Positions 11,210-21,100 of a DNA stretch of 64,000 nucleotides are shown here, piece by piece (position 1 is the stretch's first letter; every line of letters starts with the position of its first letter). Source of the DNA: Embiotoca jacksoni (lineage: Eukaryota > Chordata > Actinopteri > Embiotocidae). Made by a program: the position numbers and the translations under genes. The notes under the pieces were generated by a model that saw only the letters and a program-made list of their open reading frames with translations, made no database searches and was not told the origin of the DNA. Location: positions 1,191,571 to 1,255,570 of the forward strand of contig JAKOON010000059.1 in assembly GCA_022577435.1 (NCBI GenBank), given 5' to 3'.

Positions 11210-13916
11210 GCAGCTGTACGTGCTGAGTCAGGGTCAGTGCATCTACCGAGGGAAGGTGTCCAGTCTGGTTCCCTACCTGAGAGACCTCGGACTCAACTGC
11301 CCCACCTACCACAACCCCGCCGACTTTGGTAAGAGTCGCCGGACGTTCTCGTCTGGTTCTCTGTCCTCGTCTGACCCCGACTGTCCTCCGCCGCAGTGAT
11401 GGAGGTGGCGTCCGGAGAGTACGGAGACCAGATGCTGCGACTGGTGAAGGCGGTCCAGGACAGGAAGTCAGAGAAGGACTACCAGACGGAGCTGAACGGA
11501 GACACGAACCTCCACTCGTTCCTGTGGCAGCGCGCAGAGGAGGTAGAAAACAAACGCACCCCATCCATCCATATGTCCATCATCCATCCATACATCCATC
11601 ATTCATTCATCCATCCATCCATCCATCCATCCATCCATCCATCCATCCATCATCCATCCATCCATCCATCATTCATTCATCCATCCATCCATCCATCCAT
11701 CCATCCATCCATCCATCCATCCATCATCCATCCATCCATCCATCCATCCATCCATCCATCCATCCATCCATCATCCATCCATCCATCCATCCATCCATCC
11801 ATCATCCATCATCCATCATCCATCCATCATCCATCCATCCATCCATCATCCATCCATCATCCATCCATCCATCCATCCATCCATCCATCCATCCATCCAT
11901 CCATCATCCATCCATCCATCCATCCATCATCCATCCATCCATCCATCCATCCATCCATCCATCCATCATCCATCCATCCATCCATCCATCCATCCATCCA
12001 TCATCCATCCATCCATCCATCCATCCATCCATCCATCATCCATCATCCATCCATCCATCCATCCATCCATCCATCATCCATCCATCATCCATCATCCATC
12101 ATCCATCCATCCATCCATCATCCATCCATCCATCCATCATCCATCCATCATCCATCCATCATCCATCCATCCATCCATCCATCCATCCATCCATCCATCC
12201 ATCCATCATCCATCCATCCATCCATCCATCCATCCATCCATCATCCATCCATCATCCATCATCCATCATCCATCATCCATCCATCCATCCATCATCCATC
12301 CATCCATCCATCCATCCATCATCCATCCATCCATCCATCATCCATCCATCATCCATCCATCCATCCATCCATCCATCCATCCATCCATCCATCCATCATC
12401 CATCATCCATCATCCATCCATTCATCATCCATCCATCCATCCATCATCCATCCATCCATCCATCCATCCATCCATCATCCATCCATCATCCATCCATCCA
12501 TCCATCCATCCATCCATCCATCCATCCATCCATCCATCATCCATCCATCATCCATCCATCCATCCATCCATCCATCCATCCATCCATCCATCCATCCATC
12601 CATCATCTATCCATCCATCATGATCCCAGCTGATGAATACTGTCATGTTATTTAACTCTGCTGTACCTGTATTTCCCATCATGCCTCTGTCTTTCTTCCA
12701 GGAGAGTTCTTCGTCTGAAGGCTGTCACAGTTTCTCAGCCAGCTGTATGACTCAGTTCTCCATTCTGTTCAGGAGAACCTTCCTCAGCATCCTCCGAGAC
12801 TCGGTGAGTCCAACATGTGGAGGCTGTGGATGGGTGCTCCCACTGGGATCATTCATGCAACAATTAAGACATCTTTAAGACTAGTTTAAGCTTTAATGAT
12901 AATTTGCTAGATTTCAGGAAGATATTTTTCTTTTAATTCTCTTGTAAAAACCAGCTGCTACTTAAATTAGAGGATAATCACAAGAATTTATCAAAAAGTT
13001 TTGTATTTTACACTCAACAAAAATATAAACGCAACGCTTTTCTTTTTGCTCCCATTTTTTGAAGTAGAAGAACTTCATCTTGGTTCAGCGATATTAGCGT
13101 GTAAAATTTTAATAAGAACTGCTCTCATTGGTCGAGCAGGTGCTGACTCACCTGAGGATCTCGTCTCACATCGGGATCGGCGTTCTGATTGGTCTGTTGT
13201 ACCTGGGCATCGGGAACGAGGCCAAGAAGGTTCTGAGTAACTCCGGATTCCTCTTCTTCTCCATGTTGTTCCTCATGTTCGCTGCTCTGATGCCCACAGT
13301 GCTCACATGTGAGTCAGCATATTTAAACATAGACTGTGTGTGGATTCATGTCGACACAGGTGATGCTCATTTACCTTAGTTTACCTAGTTTTTACTTTAA
13401 CAGCAGGACATTGAACATGTCAGGACCACTGACTGTTTATAAAAGAGTTTGTAGCTTCAGGTCTGTAAAATGGTTCTGATCCAGAAGTGTCTTCAGCTGC
13501 AATACCAGCGAGTGCCACTAGAGGTCGGCTCCAAAAAGCCTCCGGCTCCATAGACTCCCATTCAACTTCTCTCATCAAATCCAAAGTGAATAAAATGTGT
13601 CCATCAGTTATCTCGGTGTTGTTAGCTAAAGTCACTCCTTCTTATTAGTTTTCTGGAGGTCCATCTGAAAATAATCCCTCATTCATTAGAAAAGAAGATT
13701 CAAGAAGACCTGTTTTTGGGGGTGTGTCTGTTTGATTGACAGGCCTGTGGTGCAGTCAGGTTACAGCTAGATTACAGATTATGTATTGATGATGCTGAAC
13801 TGTATCGGTCAGATCTCCGTTTAGATCATGGAAAGGAAACATCAATGATTAGTATTGTTCAGGACGGGATCACTGACCAACCAGGTGGTATCATCAACAT
13901 AGATGATGTTGGAGCT

Positions 13917-13992
<76 letters not shown>

Positions 13993-15044
13993 CAGTTCCT
14001 CTGGAGATGGGAGTGTTTCTGAGGGAACACCTGAACTACTGGTACAGTCTGAAGGCGTACTACCTGGCTAAGACGATGGCTGACGTCCCCTTCCAGGTAA
14101 CACGACACAGCTGGATGCATCGATTGATCAGAGCATCAACAGCAGGAAATTAATCAGAAACACTTTTAATAATGAAAAGATAGTTCACTGTTCGAGTCCG
14201 AAACGTCTGTTGATTCTAAATTTTGAAATTTTTTCTGTCAAACATGAAACTGAATCCAAGTATAATGTGCAGTACTGAGTATAATGTGCAGTACTGAGTA
14301 TCCTGTGTAGTACTGAGTACTTTGTGCCGTGCAGGTGGTCTTCCCGGTGGTGTACTGCAGTATCGTGTACTGGATGACGGCTCAGCCTCCGGACGCCGGG
14401 CGCTTCTTCCTCTTCCTGTCTCTGGGGGTGTTGACCTCGCTGGTGGCTCAGAGTCTGGGTCTGCTGATCGGAGCCGCCTCCACCTCGCTGCAGGTCGGTT
14501 CTCTCGTCCGCCGCCTCACCTGTGTGAGCTCACAGGTGTGTTGACCGGCCGACGTCACTCAGGTGCGTCTGTCTCCTGCAGGTGGCCACGTTTGTGGGTC
14601 CGGTCACGGCGATCCCGGTTCTGCTGTTCTCCGGGTTCTTCGTCAGTTTCGACACCATCCCCTGGTATCTGCAGTGGATGTCCTACATCTCCTACGTCAG
14701 GTGGGGGCGGTGCTCCACGACTGCAGGACCGAGCAGAGAGACGAGAGGCGTCCACCCAGCAGGGGGCGCTACAGCTCAGAAGGTCCTCAGCTGAACTGGT
14801 TGTGCTGTGTTTCAGGTACGGCTTCGAGGGCGTCATCCTGTCCATCTACGGTCTGGACCGGCAGGATCTTCACTGCGATGAAGACGACACGTGTCACTTC
14901 CAGAAGTCGGAGGCCATCCTGAAGGAGCTGGACATGCTGGATGCCAAACTCTACCTGGACTTCATTGTCCTCGCCATCTTCTTCTTCTCTCTGAGGCTCA
15001 TCGCTTACTTTGTCCTCCGGTACAAGATCAGCTCGGAGAGGTAA
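8750..15044 (+). CDS. abcg1: abcg1: ATP-binding cassette sub-family G member 1 (partial, 13 exons)
   Basis: Half-transporter that exports cholesterol and other sterols to lipoprotein acceptors. It works as a dimer in plasma and endosomal membranes. Thirteen exons with GT-AG introns and matching phases encode about 569 residues. In order they carry Walker A GPSGAGKST, signature LSGGQRKRLAIALEL, Walker B VMFFDEPT, H-loop TIHQPS, a linker, then six membrane segments ending FVLRYKISSER. ABCG1 is preferred over ABCG4 because the C-terminal part reads DLHCDEDDTCHFQKSEAIL and LDFIVLAIFF, which fits vertebrate ABCG1. Human ABCG1 has about 670 residues, so roughly 100 N-terminal ones are missing here and must lie upstream. 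Exons: 8750-8867, 9266-9398, 9488-9538, 9620-9765, 10930-11053, 11214-11328, 11397-11542, 12702-12803, 13140-13308, 13996-14096, 14335-14493, 14582-14700, 14816-15044. No frame disruption was seen. Confidence 0.95.
8968..9250. repeat. 34-bp minisatellite in abcg1 intron
   Basis: About eight copies of a 34-bp unit containing CTGATGGGGGCGGTGTTGTA and ending TAGTTCTCAGTCT. The array runs up to the 3' splice site at 9264-9265, replacing the usual pyrimidine tract by G-rich sequence. Confidence 0.9.
9266..9398 (+). CDS. abcg1: abcg1 exon, Q-loop region
   Basis: Encodes ETGMKGEILINGQPRDLRSF through CYIMQDDMLLPHLTVQEVMM, including the Q-loop glutamine. The donor GTACCA is weak but is the only one that keeps the reading frame with the next exon. 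The acceptor (GTGAACAG) is poor in pyrimidines and is preceded by a G-rich minisatellite. Confidence 0.93.
9488..9538 (+). CDS. abcg1: abcg1 exon, 51 bp
   Basis: Encodes VSANLKLQEKAEARREM in phase 0 at both ends, with acceptor TGTGCAG and donor GTGAGT. Confidence 0.93.
9620..9765 (+). CDS. abcg1: abcg1 exon, signature and Walker B
   Basis: Encodes VREILMALGLMDCAKTRT, then LSGGQRKRLAIALEL and VMFFDEPT. The last codon is split AG|T with the next exon to give the expected serine of DEPTSGLDS. Confidence 0.95.
9845..10860 (+). mobile_element. Degenerate Tc1-like element with internal deletion (family X copy 1)
   Basis: Relic of a Tc1/mariner element in an abcg1 intron. It contains the helix-turn-helix start (VKLQRISGFHRLRFIISL), then WTEVKW-type coding sequence, then a jump at about 10630 to the end of the catalytic domain (NWPPAVQTC) and a C-terminal part resembling QEWDHISLSKLQKLVSSVPK. 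The region carrying the first two catalytic aspartates is gone and frames are broken. The same family occurs at 17600-18615 (-), 43610-44362 (+), and as 3' fragments at 36335-36690 and 61950-62112. Family membership is recognised from the transposase remnants. Confidence 0.75.
10930..11053 (+). CDS. abcg1: abcg1 exon, D-loop and H-loop
   Basis: Encodes GLDSSSCFQVVSLLKALAQG, then TVICTIHQPSAKLFELFDK. It follows an intron of about 1.16 kb that contains a Tc1-like relic. Confidence 0.95.
11141..11208 (+). repeat. (GT)34 microsatellite
   Basis: Perfect GT dinucleotide run ending 5 bases before the start of the abcg1 exon at 11214. Confidence 0.99.
11214..11328 (+). CDS. abcg1: abcg1 exon after (GT)34 tract
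   Basis: Encodes LYVLSQGQCIYRGKV through CPTYHNPADF. Its acceptor is (GT)34 followed by TGCAG, so the usual polypyrimidine tract is absent. Confidence 0.94.
11397..11542 (+). CDS. abcg1: abcg1 exon, linker
   Basis: Encodes VMEVASGEYGDQMLRLVKAV and the variable linker to RAEE. It is separated from the previous exon by only 68 bp. The donor GTAGAA is followed 20 bp later by the start of a kilobase-long (CATC)n tract. Confidence 0.92.
11563..12625. repeat. (CATC)n / (CCAT)n tetranucleotide tract
   Basis: About 1.06 kb of CATC repeats interrupted by frequent CATCATC slips, in one abcg1 intron. Conceptual proteins of Ile-His-Pro-Ser are artefacts of the repeat being open in every frame. Confidence 0.98.
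12702..12803 (+). CDS. abcg1: abcg1 exon, start of membrane domain
   Basis: Encodes ESSSSEGCHSFSASCMTQF and ILFRRTFLSILRDS, phase 0 at both ends, with acceptor TTCTTCCAG and donor GTGAGT. Confidence 0.94.
13005..13065 (+). mobile_element. Solo terminal fragment of a Tc1-like element
   Basis: ACACTCAACAAAAATATAAA followed by CGCAACGC and TTTTTGCTCCCATTTTT matches, from memory, the terminal repeat of a widespread fish Tc1/mariner family. No second end is seen. It lies 75 bp before an abcg1 exon. Confidence 0.5.
13140..13308 (+). CDS. abcg1: abcg1 exon, membrane segments 1-2
   Basis: Encodes VLTHLRISSHIGIGVLIGLL through FFSMLFLMFAALMPTVLT. It leaves after one base of a phenylalanine codon. The intron just upstream holds a Tc1-type terminal fragment. 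Confidence 0.95.
13425..13775 (-). repeat. Dispersed repeat Y, copy in abcg1 intron
   Basis: Reverse-complement match to 44685-44995: shared blocks include ACCTCTAGTGGCACTCGCTG and TGCACCACAGGCCTGTCAAT in that orientation. Class unknown, and no coding capacity recognised. Confidence 0.75.
13919..13990 (+). repeat. (GT)36 microsatellite
   Basis: Perfect GT run ending 5 bases (TTCAG) before the abcg1 exon at 13996. Confidence 0.99.
13996..14096 (+). CDS. abcg1: abcg1 exon after (GT)36 tract
   Basis: Encodes FPLEMGVFLREHLNYWYSLK to KTMADVPFQ. The acceptor is (GT)36 followed directly by TTCAG. Confidence 0.95.
14335..14493 (+). CDS. abcg1: abcg1 exon, membrane segments 3-4
   Basis: Encodes VVFPVVYCSIVYWMTAQP through SLVAQSLGLLIGAASTSLQ. 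53 codons, phase 0 at both ends. Confidence 0.95.
14582..14700 (+). CDS. abcg1: abcg1 exon, membrane segment 5
   Basis: Encodes VATFVGPVTAIPVLLFSGFF and WMSYISYVR. The last codon is split AG|G with the terminal exon. Confidence 0.95.
14816..15044 (+). CDS. abcg1: abcg1 terminal coding exon
   Basis: Encodes YGFEGVILSIYGLDRQDLHC, the last extracellular loop and the final membrane helix, ending FVLRYKISSER and TAA at 15042-15044. Confidence 0.96.
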
Positions 15045-15475
15045 ACCGGGACCAGGACCGGGAGGACGAGTCCCAGAGCGCCCAGCATTTACCTGTAGGC
15101 CAAAGGTAGCGTGTAGCCGTGTAGTCTGTCTACATGTGAATCTACTTTGGCTCGCCGTTGTCGAGGAGACAGGATGTAAGCAGACGTCTGAGGCCCGCTG
15201 ACGTAGATCTGGTTCGGGGACCGGTCCCTCTCAGGTCCTGCAGGAGCCGGAGCTGGTCTCCGGGTTCCTGAAGGTCTCACTGCGCCACAACCTGAAGGAC
15301 GGCAGGAAAACTCCCAGTTTTTACTCACGTTTCTCCACTCAGCTCATTAAAATGAGACTGATTCAGTTTTTAATAAGTGTCATCAGGATGACATCATCTC
15401 TGTTACTGTAGGACATGTGGACTCAGAGACTGTATCTCAGACGCTCAATAAAAATGTAATTTCCTGAATAATCTT
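15045..15475 (+). other. abcg1: abcg1 3' untranslated region with poly(A) signal
   Basis: The sequence after the abcg1 stop contains AATAAA at 15447-15452, about 400 bp downstream, followed by a T/G-rich stretch. This gives a short 3' UTR. No upstream AATAAA was noticed. Confidence 0.65.
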
Positions 15476-16430
15476 TGTGATTTATGTTTCCACTGCAGCT
15501 TCAGCCGAGATTTACATTCAAATCTGCTGATTGTTGTCACCTTGAACTCCAAGTAGAACGACGTCCTTATCAGCCACAGGTTTCAGAAAATAAAATGCTG
15601 CTGAGCATACGTGTACTTGACCAATCAGAGACACTCAGCCCTGCAAGCCCCGCCTCCAATTGTTCCTGAATCTGGCGACGCCCCGTTTGGGGACCAATGA
15701 GCCGAAACCTGCTGATCAATAACAGATGACGTGAATAATCTCGGTTGGCGATGAGGTTCGAAAATGTTCAGCGCTGAATAAATCAAATAAATCAAATTAA
15801 AGTTGATTGTGACATATGAGATCGATTATAATTCAACATATTATAGTTACGGTTCTGCACCCTGAACACCCTGAAGACAAAATCTAATTTTTATTTCAGT
15901 ATTTTTAAATAGTTAAAAAGTTATTCAGCTTTAATTAAATATTAAATCAGCTGCAGGAAGAACTTTATTTTAGTAATTAAATCAAATAATATTCTTATTA
16001 AATGAGTATAAACTGCAGCACATTCTGTTCCATACTTGGAGCCGGCGTTGAACCTGTTCATCAGGTGAAATCAGACGAAATCTGCAGCTGGTGACGTTTT
16101 GACTGCTGGCCTCATCAGAGAACATTTTCAGGTTCTCTCGAGTCTCGGATGTTTTTCTGAGGTTTGTCTGCTTGTGACAGAGGTTGAATCGACCGCACTA
16201 GAATTTAAACATAAACCGCGTTTTACTTCGTCGGTGGGAAATTTAAGTGGAAGAAAACCTCCATCAGCTGATTTAAGAGGACGATCCACAGAGCAACATG
16301 CTGATTAATCAGGAAATCCAATCAAACTCTGTGAGGGAGAACTAACTGCTGGTCGACCACCTGCACTGTGTCCCTGTGACCAGGAGGTGGAGCTGTGGGA
16401 CATCAGTGTCAACTCTGTTGATTTAAAGTC
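15476..16430. other. Intergenic, nothing recognised
   Basis: AT-rich unique sequence downstream of the abcg1 poly(A) site. Short open frames here have no recognisable domain. Confidence 0.5.
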
Positions 16431-16435
16431 TGTGC

Positions 16436-16590
16436 ATCTGGAGGCACCTTCTACTTCCTGGAGGCACCTTCTACTTCCTGGAGGCATCTTCTACTTCCTG
16501 GAGGCACCTTCTACTTCCTGGAGGCACCTTCTTCTTTCTGGAGGCACCTTCTTCTTCCTGGAGGGACATTCTACTTCCTGGAGCCGCCTC
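16436..16590. repeat. Short 20-bp minisatellite
   Basis: About seven copies of a 20-bp unit GGAGGCACCTTCTACTTCCT with small substitutions. Confidence 0.93.
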
Positions 16591-17055
16591 CCTGCAAGAA
16601 GTGTTGATGTTTGTAAACACAAACTCACACTTTATTCTGGCTTTTAATAGAATTATATTTATTTCTTCAAATTGTATATAAATGTATCCATTTAAGTCAG
16701 TTTCTTTCTACTTATATAGTGTTATATTTATCCTTTCATCTTTTCTCTGGTGTAACAGATCTACAACAAAGAATCAGGGCTGCAGTCAGAAAAAAATAAC
16801 AGAAGGAATTATTTTGAGTTAATGTTGAAACATCAAGTCAAAAAGTCGAGAAGTTAAAATGAATCAGGGTTAATTAAAGTGATGCTGATGAATGAGAACG
16901 TTTGCATCATCTGCAGTGTGAACCTCTGAGACTGACCGAGAGGGAGATCGCTCGTTAATGAAGTCCCTCAGGTCAAAGGTCGTGTGAGGCATCCCAGAGG
17001 CGTCTTCACGTTCAGACACAGTTTCCACTAATTCCCTCTGAAAGAAATTACAGAC

Positions 17056-17160
17056 GGAGCTGCTGACCGGAGGGACCAATCAGCTGCTGACCGGAGGGAC
17101 CAATCAGCTGCTGACCGGAGGGACCAATCAGCTGCTGACCGGAGGGACCAGTCAGCTGCG
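17056..17160. repeat. 24-bp minisatellite
   Basis: Four to five copies of a 24-bp unit containing AGCTGCTGACCGGAGGGACC followed by AATC. Confidence 0.93.
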
Positions 17161-17599
17161 GTCCACGGAGGGCCGAGCGGGATAACGACCTCCTCGGGAC
17201 CGTTGGTCTGGCGGTGAACCGACTGGACGTGAACTGTAAGTCCCTGAAAAATGTCATCATCTCGCTGCCACTCTGAAATCACATCATCGAACAAACAAAC
17301 TTTTGGAATGAAAAAATTAAAAATCTTCCAGGAAGTTTTAAAAAAGCCTTAAAATGTGTGATTAAAAAAAAAAATGTGTCCAAACTGAAAGACATCGAAA
17401 CGCGGTAGTTTAGTCTCAAGAAGAGACAAGGGTTTTATAGATGACAAGGTTTTGGAAGTCGGTACCAAGAGCCACGACTCTCCATCCCAACAAAGTCAAC
17501 TTGAGTTCGTTTGTTTGCTCACCGACTGTAGGCGGCCTGTCGATATTCAGGAACGGCGCTCCGAACATAACTTCATTTGTTAAATGGGGACGGTAGCTG
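17161..17599. other. Intergenic, nothing recognised
   Basis: Unique sequence between a minisatellite and a Tc1-like relic. No supported gene. Confidence 0.5.
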
Positions 17600-18615
17600 G
17601 AGAGGTCGACTCGTTTAGTTATACGTGCAGAATGTGGTTGGACGTTGTTCTGCTGAAATAAACAAGACCTTCCCTGAAAGAGACGTTGTCTGGATGGCAG
17701 CATATGTTGCTCCAAAACCTGAATATATCATTCAGCATTAATGCTTCCTTCCAGATGTTCAAGCTGCCCATGCCATGTGCACTAATGCATCCCTGTACCA
17801 TCACAGATGCTGGCTTTAGAACTGAGCTGATAACAAGCTGGATGGTCCCTCTCCTCTTTAACCTGGAGGATGCAGCGTCCATGATTTCCAAACAGAATCT
17901 CAGATTGTGATCCATCAGACCTCAGGACAGTTGTCCACTTCACCTCAGTCCATCTTCAATGATCTCGGTCCAGAGAAGGCGGCGGTGTTTCTGGATCATG
18001 TTTCTATCTGGTTTCTTCTTTGGAGAGTTTTAACATCATTTGTGGACGCAGCGATGAACTGTGTTCACAGACGATGGTTTTCACAAGTGTTCCTGAGCCC
18101 ATGCAGTGATTTCCACTCCAGAATAGTGTGTTTTTAATGCAGTGCTGCCTGAGGGCCCGAAGATCACCACCATCCAATATTGGTTTCCAGCCTTGTCCCT
18201 TGTGTTCAGAGATTTCTCCAGATTCTCTGAATCTTTTAATGATATTATGAACCGTAGACGATGAAATCCACTAATTCTTTGTAGTTTTACGTTGAGGAAC
18301 ATTATTCTTAGATTGTTGAACTGTTTTCCAACACAGTCTTTCAGAGTGGTGAACCTCTCCCCATCTTCACTGCTGAGAGACTCTGCCTCTCTGAAATCAT
18401 CTTTTTATACCCAATCATGTTACTGATCTGTTGCCATGGTAACCTCATTACTGTTGAGATGTTCCACCAGGTGATTTTTGTATCTTTACACAACTGGAAA
18501 ATTTTTACATTTGGTCTATTTTCAATGAAATATGAGTTTACATGATTTACAAATCATCACATTGTGTTTTCATTATAATTTTTAGCATCCCAACTGTTTT
18601 TGGTTTTATTTGTTG
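17600..18615 (-). mobile_element. Degenerate Tc1-like element (family X copy 2), 3'-truncated
   Basis: Read on the minus strand this resembles copy 1 but retains the middle of the transposase: SVLKPASVMVQGCISAHGMG, then EQHMLPSRQRLFQG and CLFQQNNVQPHSARITK. The usual catalytic aspartate of QQDN is asparagine here. Similarity stops at about 17600, so the final catalytic glutamate region and the right end are missing. The left end (18580-18615) includes AGTTGGGATGC. Frames are broken, so this is a dead copy. Confidence 0.8.
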
Positions 18616-19062
18616 TCTTCAAGTTTTTACTGAACATCTTGAATTAGTTCTGAACTGTTGGACACGACCTCATATTTGGTGGTTTGGGTTGTTAGAACCA
18701 TTAATGAGACACTGCATTTGTCAATAAAAGGATGTTGTCCCGCGGGGTGAGGAGGCCGTTCAGAAGTCTGAGGGAGCCTTTAAAGTGAACGATGTCGCTG
18801 CAGCCCAGTTAGAAGCGACTGCAGCACCACAGGAGAATAATACTGAACACTGAATACTAATATTATGAATGTGTCTTTAACACGTTCAATGAAGAGGAAA
18901 CAGTGACTTTATGCTGCTTGTGGGATTTTCTATCTTTTTTCCTGCGTTGATGAAATATGAAAAGATATGTTTGATGTAAACAACTGATTCACTATCAGGC
19001 TGAAAGAAATGAAGTGAAACTTTGCTTATTCAATGTTTTTAATGACTTCATCGTTTTAGAGG
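18616..19062. other. 5' flank of OR1
   Basis: Unique sequence. A splice-acceptor-like CATCGTTTTAG ends at 19059, four bases before the OR1 start. This is compatible with an upstream non-coding exon, as is usual for odorant receptors. Confidence 0.5.
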
Positions 19063-20028
19063 ATGACGATGAATTCAACTTCAACTTTGTCTTATTTCAT
19101 TCTGGAAGCTTATTTACAACTCGGAGCATTGCGGTATTTTTATTTCGTTCTAACTGTGATGTTGTACGTTGTGATCGTGGTCTCCAACGTGTTCCTCCTG
19201 GTGGTGATCTGTGTGAACCGCAGCTTACATGAACCGATGTACCTGTTCCTGTGCAGCCTGTTAGTGAACGAGCTGTATGGTAGTTCAGGCTTGTTTCCCT
19301 TCCTGCTGCTTCAGATCCTGTCGGACGCTCACACCGTTCCTGCTGCGTTCTGCTTCCTGCAGGTTTTCTGTTTGTACTCGTACGCTAACGTAGAGTTGTG
19401 TAACTTGGCCGTGATGTCGTACGACCGCTACGTCGCCATCTGCTGGCCGCTGCAGTACAACACACGCATGACGTTCAACACGGTGGTCATCTTCATCGTC
19501 GTGATCTGGTTGTACTCCTTCGTCAGGTGTGTGATCAACATATGTTTGAGCGTCCGTCTGACTTTGTGTGGAAACGGCATCAACAGTTTGTACTGTCAGA
19601 ACTTCCTCATCGTCAGGCTGGCGTGTTCCGACACCAAAGTCAACAACATCCACGGACTGTTCGGGGTTTTTCTCTCCATCGTGGTTCCTCTGCTTGCAAT
19701 CCTGTTCTCTTACACCAAAATCCTGAAGGTGTGTTTCTCTGGCTGCAGCCGGACGAGGCAGAAGGCCGTCAGCACCTGCACGCCTCACCTGGTGTCTCTG
19801 TTCAACTTCTCTTTCGGCTGCTGCTTTGAGATCCTGCAGAGTCGGTTCGATTTGAGCGATCTGTCCGCCGTGCTGCGACTCCTTCTGTCACTTTACTTCC
19901 TCCTCATTCAGCCTCTTCTGACTCCCGTCATCTACGGGATGCAAATGTCCAAAATCAGGAAAATATATCAGCACATGTTCTGTTATAAAATGTTGAGCTG
20001 TTACAAAGATCCTCTGCAGGTTCAGTGA
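19063..20028 (+). CDS. OR1: odorant receptor, fish family (group delta-like)
   Basis: Rhodopsin-class G-protein-coupled receptor of olfactory sensory neurons; the ligand is unknown. 321 residues, single exon, open. Residues 4-6 (NST) form an N-glycosylation site. TM1 runs over about 27-50, then LHEPMYLFLCSLLVNELYGS (55-74, IL1/TM2), MSYDRYVAIC (118-127, end of TM3), KAVSTCTPHL (234-243, TM6) and PVIYGMQMSKIR (288-299, TM7). Asparagine 42 of TM1 is kept, although the usual GN is SN. An alternative start two codons downstream (19069) is equally plausible. OR2 is its closest relative, and the two share a 254-bp identical 3' tract. The assignment to group delta is from memory of fish receptor classes. 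Confidence 0.93.
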   Translation: MTMNSTSTLSYFILEAYLQLGALRYFYFVLTVMLYVVIVVSNVFLLVVICVNRSLHEPMYLFLCSLLVNELYGSSGLFPFLLLQILSDAHTVPAAFCFLQVFCLYSYANVELCNLAVMSYDRYVAICWPLQYNTRMTFNTVVIFIVVIWLYSFVRCVINICLSVRLTLCGNGINSLYCQNFLIVRLACSDTKVNNIHGLFGVFLSIVVPLLAILFSYTKILKVCFSGCSRTRQKAVSTCTPHLVSLFNFSFGCCFEILQSRFDLSDLSAVLRLLLSLYFLLIQPLLTPVIYGMQMSKIRKIYQHMFCYKMLSCYKDPLQVQ

Positions 20029-20840
20029 TTTACTTTAAATCTAAAATAATATTGTTATTTTTCATTGATTAATGTGTTGAATGGAAATGATTTCAGAATA
20101 GAATAGAAATGAGTCCAATGTGATGGAAGGAGTGACGTGGTGGTCTGTCGCTGCTCTCCTCGCCTGTCCTCTTTCTTCTGACCGATGTCCTTCAGGATAA
20201 ATGTGACGGGACTCATTCTGCCTCTTCGTGTTGTGAACCTCCACACTTTCAACCTGATCATCTACAGAATACAAAAATATATTTAAACACTTCTTTTGTG
20301 ATATAGTATTGACTTGAAGATATTGTGAATAATTTAGAATCAAATATTTGCTCGTTTTAGATGTAAATCTATGTAAATGTCATTTTTCCCGACATCTCAC
20401 CATCACAGAGATACACGAGCCACTCACCAATATTTGTGCCAATATTTTCTAACGTGACTTCTTCCAGCTGACAATTTTGTCTGAGAAAATAAAAATATGC
20501 TGTATGATATTGATCTGACCGGCTGAATCCTAAAAGGCTGTTTTGTTTGTAACGATGGAAAACATGAAAGTGATCTGGTACTTTTAAAAGTGGAAAAAAA
20601 AGTCCCCAAGAAGAAATGTGAGGAGGTGTTGATCAGGGAATATAATACTTCAATACCACAGTAAAGCACAGAATTCAAAATCAGTATTGAAGTGAATATT
20701 CATAGAAAAGTTATTTGGTGACCTATTTTCCATCCCTGTTGTTTGTATTGTGTAATAAATTCAAAATTTAGGGCAAATTTATTGTTGGCAATGTCATAAA
20801 CTGTCCACCAGAAGACCTATGAGGGTACTTGTGTGTCTTT
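20029..20840. other. 3' flank of OR1, nothing recognised
   Basis: AT-rich unique sequence. No gene or clear repeat identified. Confidence 0.45.
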
Positions 20841-20850
20841 TTTATACATA

Positions 20851-21100
20851 CAGTGGAGGACCTCTGGTGAGTTTGTCCACTGACTAAGAAATGGACGGTC
20901 TATAATTGTAATGGAGGTTTATTTTAACAGAGACAGAATATAAAAAAGAATCCAGAAAATCAAATCATATAACAGTTATGAATTGATTTGTATTTGATTG
21001 TGAAATAAGTATTTGATCTCCAACCAACCAGCAAGAATTCTGTCTCCTACAGACGGTTAGAATCGTCCTCTCGCTTTAAGAAAGGACTCAGAATCTCAAC
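20851..21100 (+). mobile_element. Solo 5' end of a Tc1/mariner element
   Basis: Starts TA-CAGTGGAGGACC and continues through AAATAAGTATTTGATCTCCA and CCAACCAGCAAGAATTCTG, which I recognise as the left end of a common fish Tc1 family. In intact copies this leads into GTTACCTGTATAAAAGACAC and then the transposase start. Here the transposase and right end are absent. A minisatellite made of that last segment follows directly. Confidence 0.7.

Noticed and set aside
11326..12655. Open frames of 435 and 419 residues of Ile-His-Pro-Ser
   Set aside because: They run from real abcg1 exon sequence into the (CATC)n intron tract; the abcg1 donor at 11543 shows this is intron.
19285..19788. Antisense open frames across the receptor genes (also in OR2, OR3, OR5, OR7, OR8)
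   Set aside because: Mirror frames caused by the codon composition of the real receptor genes; they repeat with the conserved blocks.
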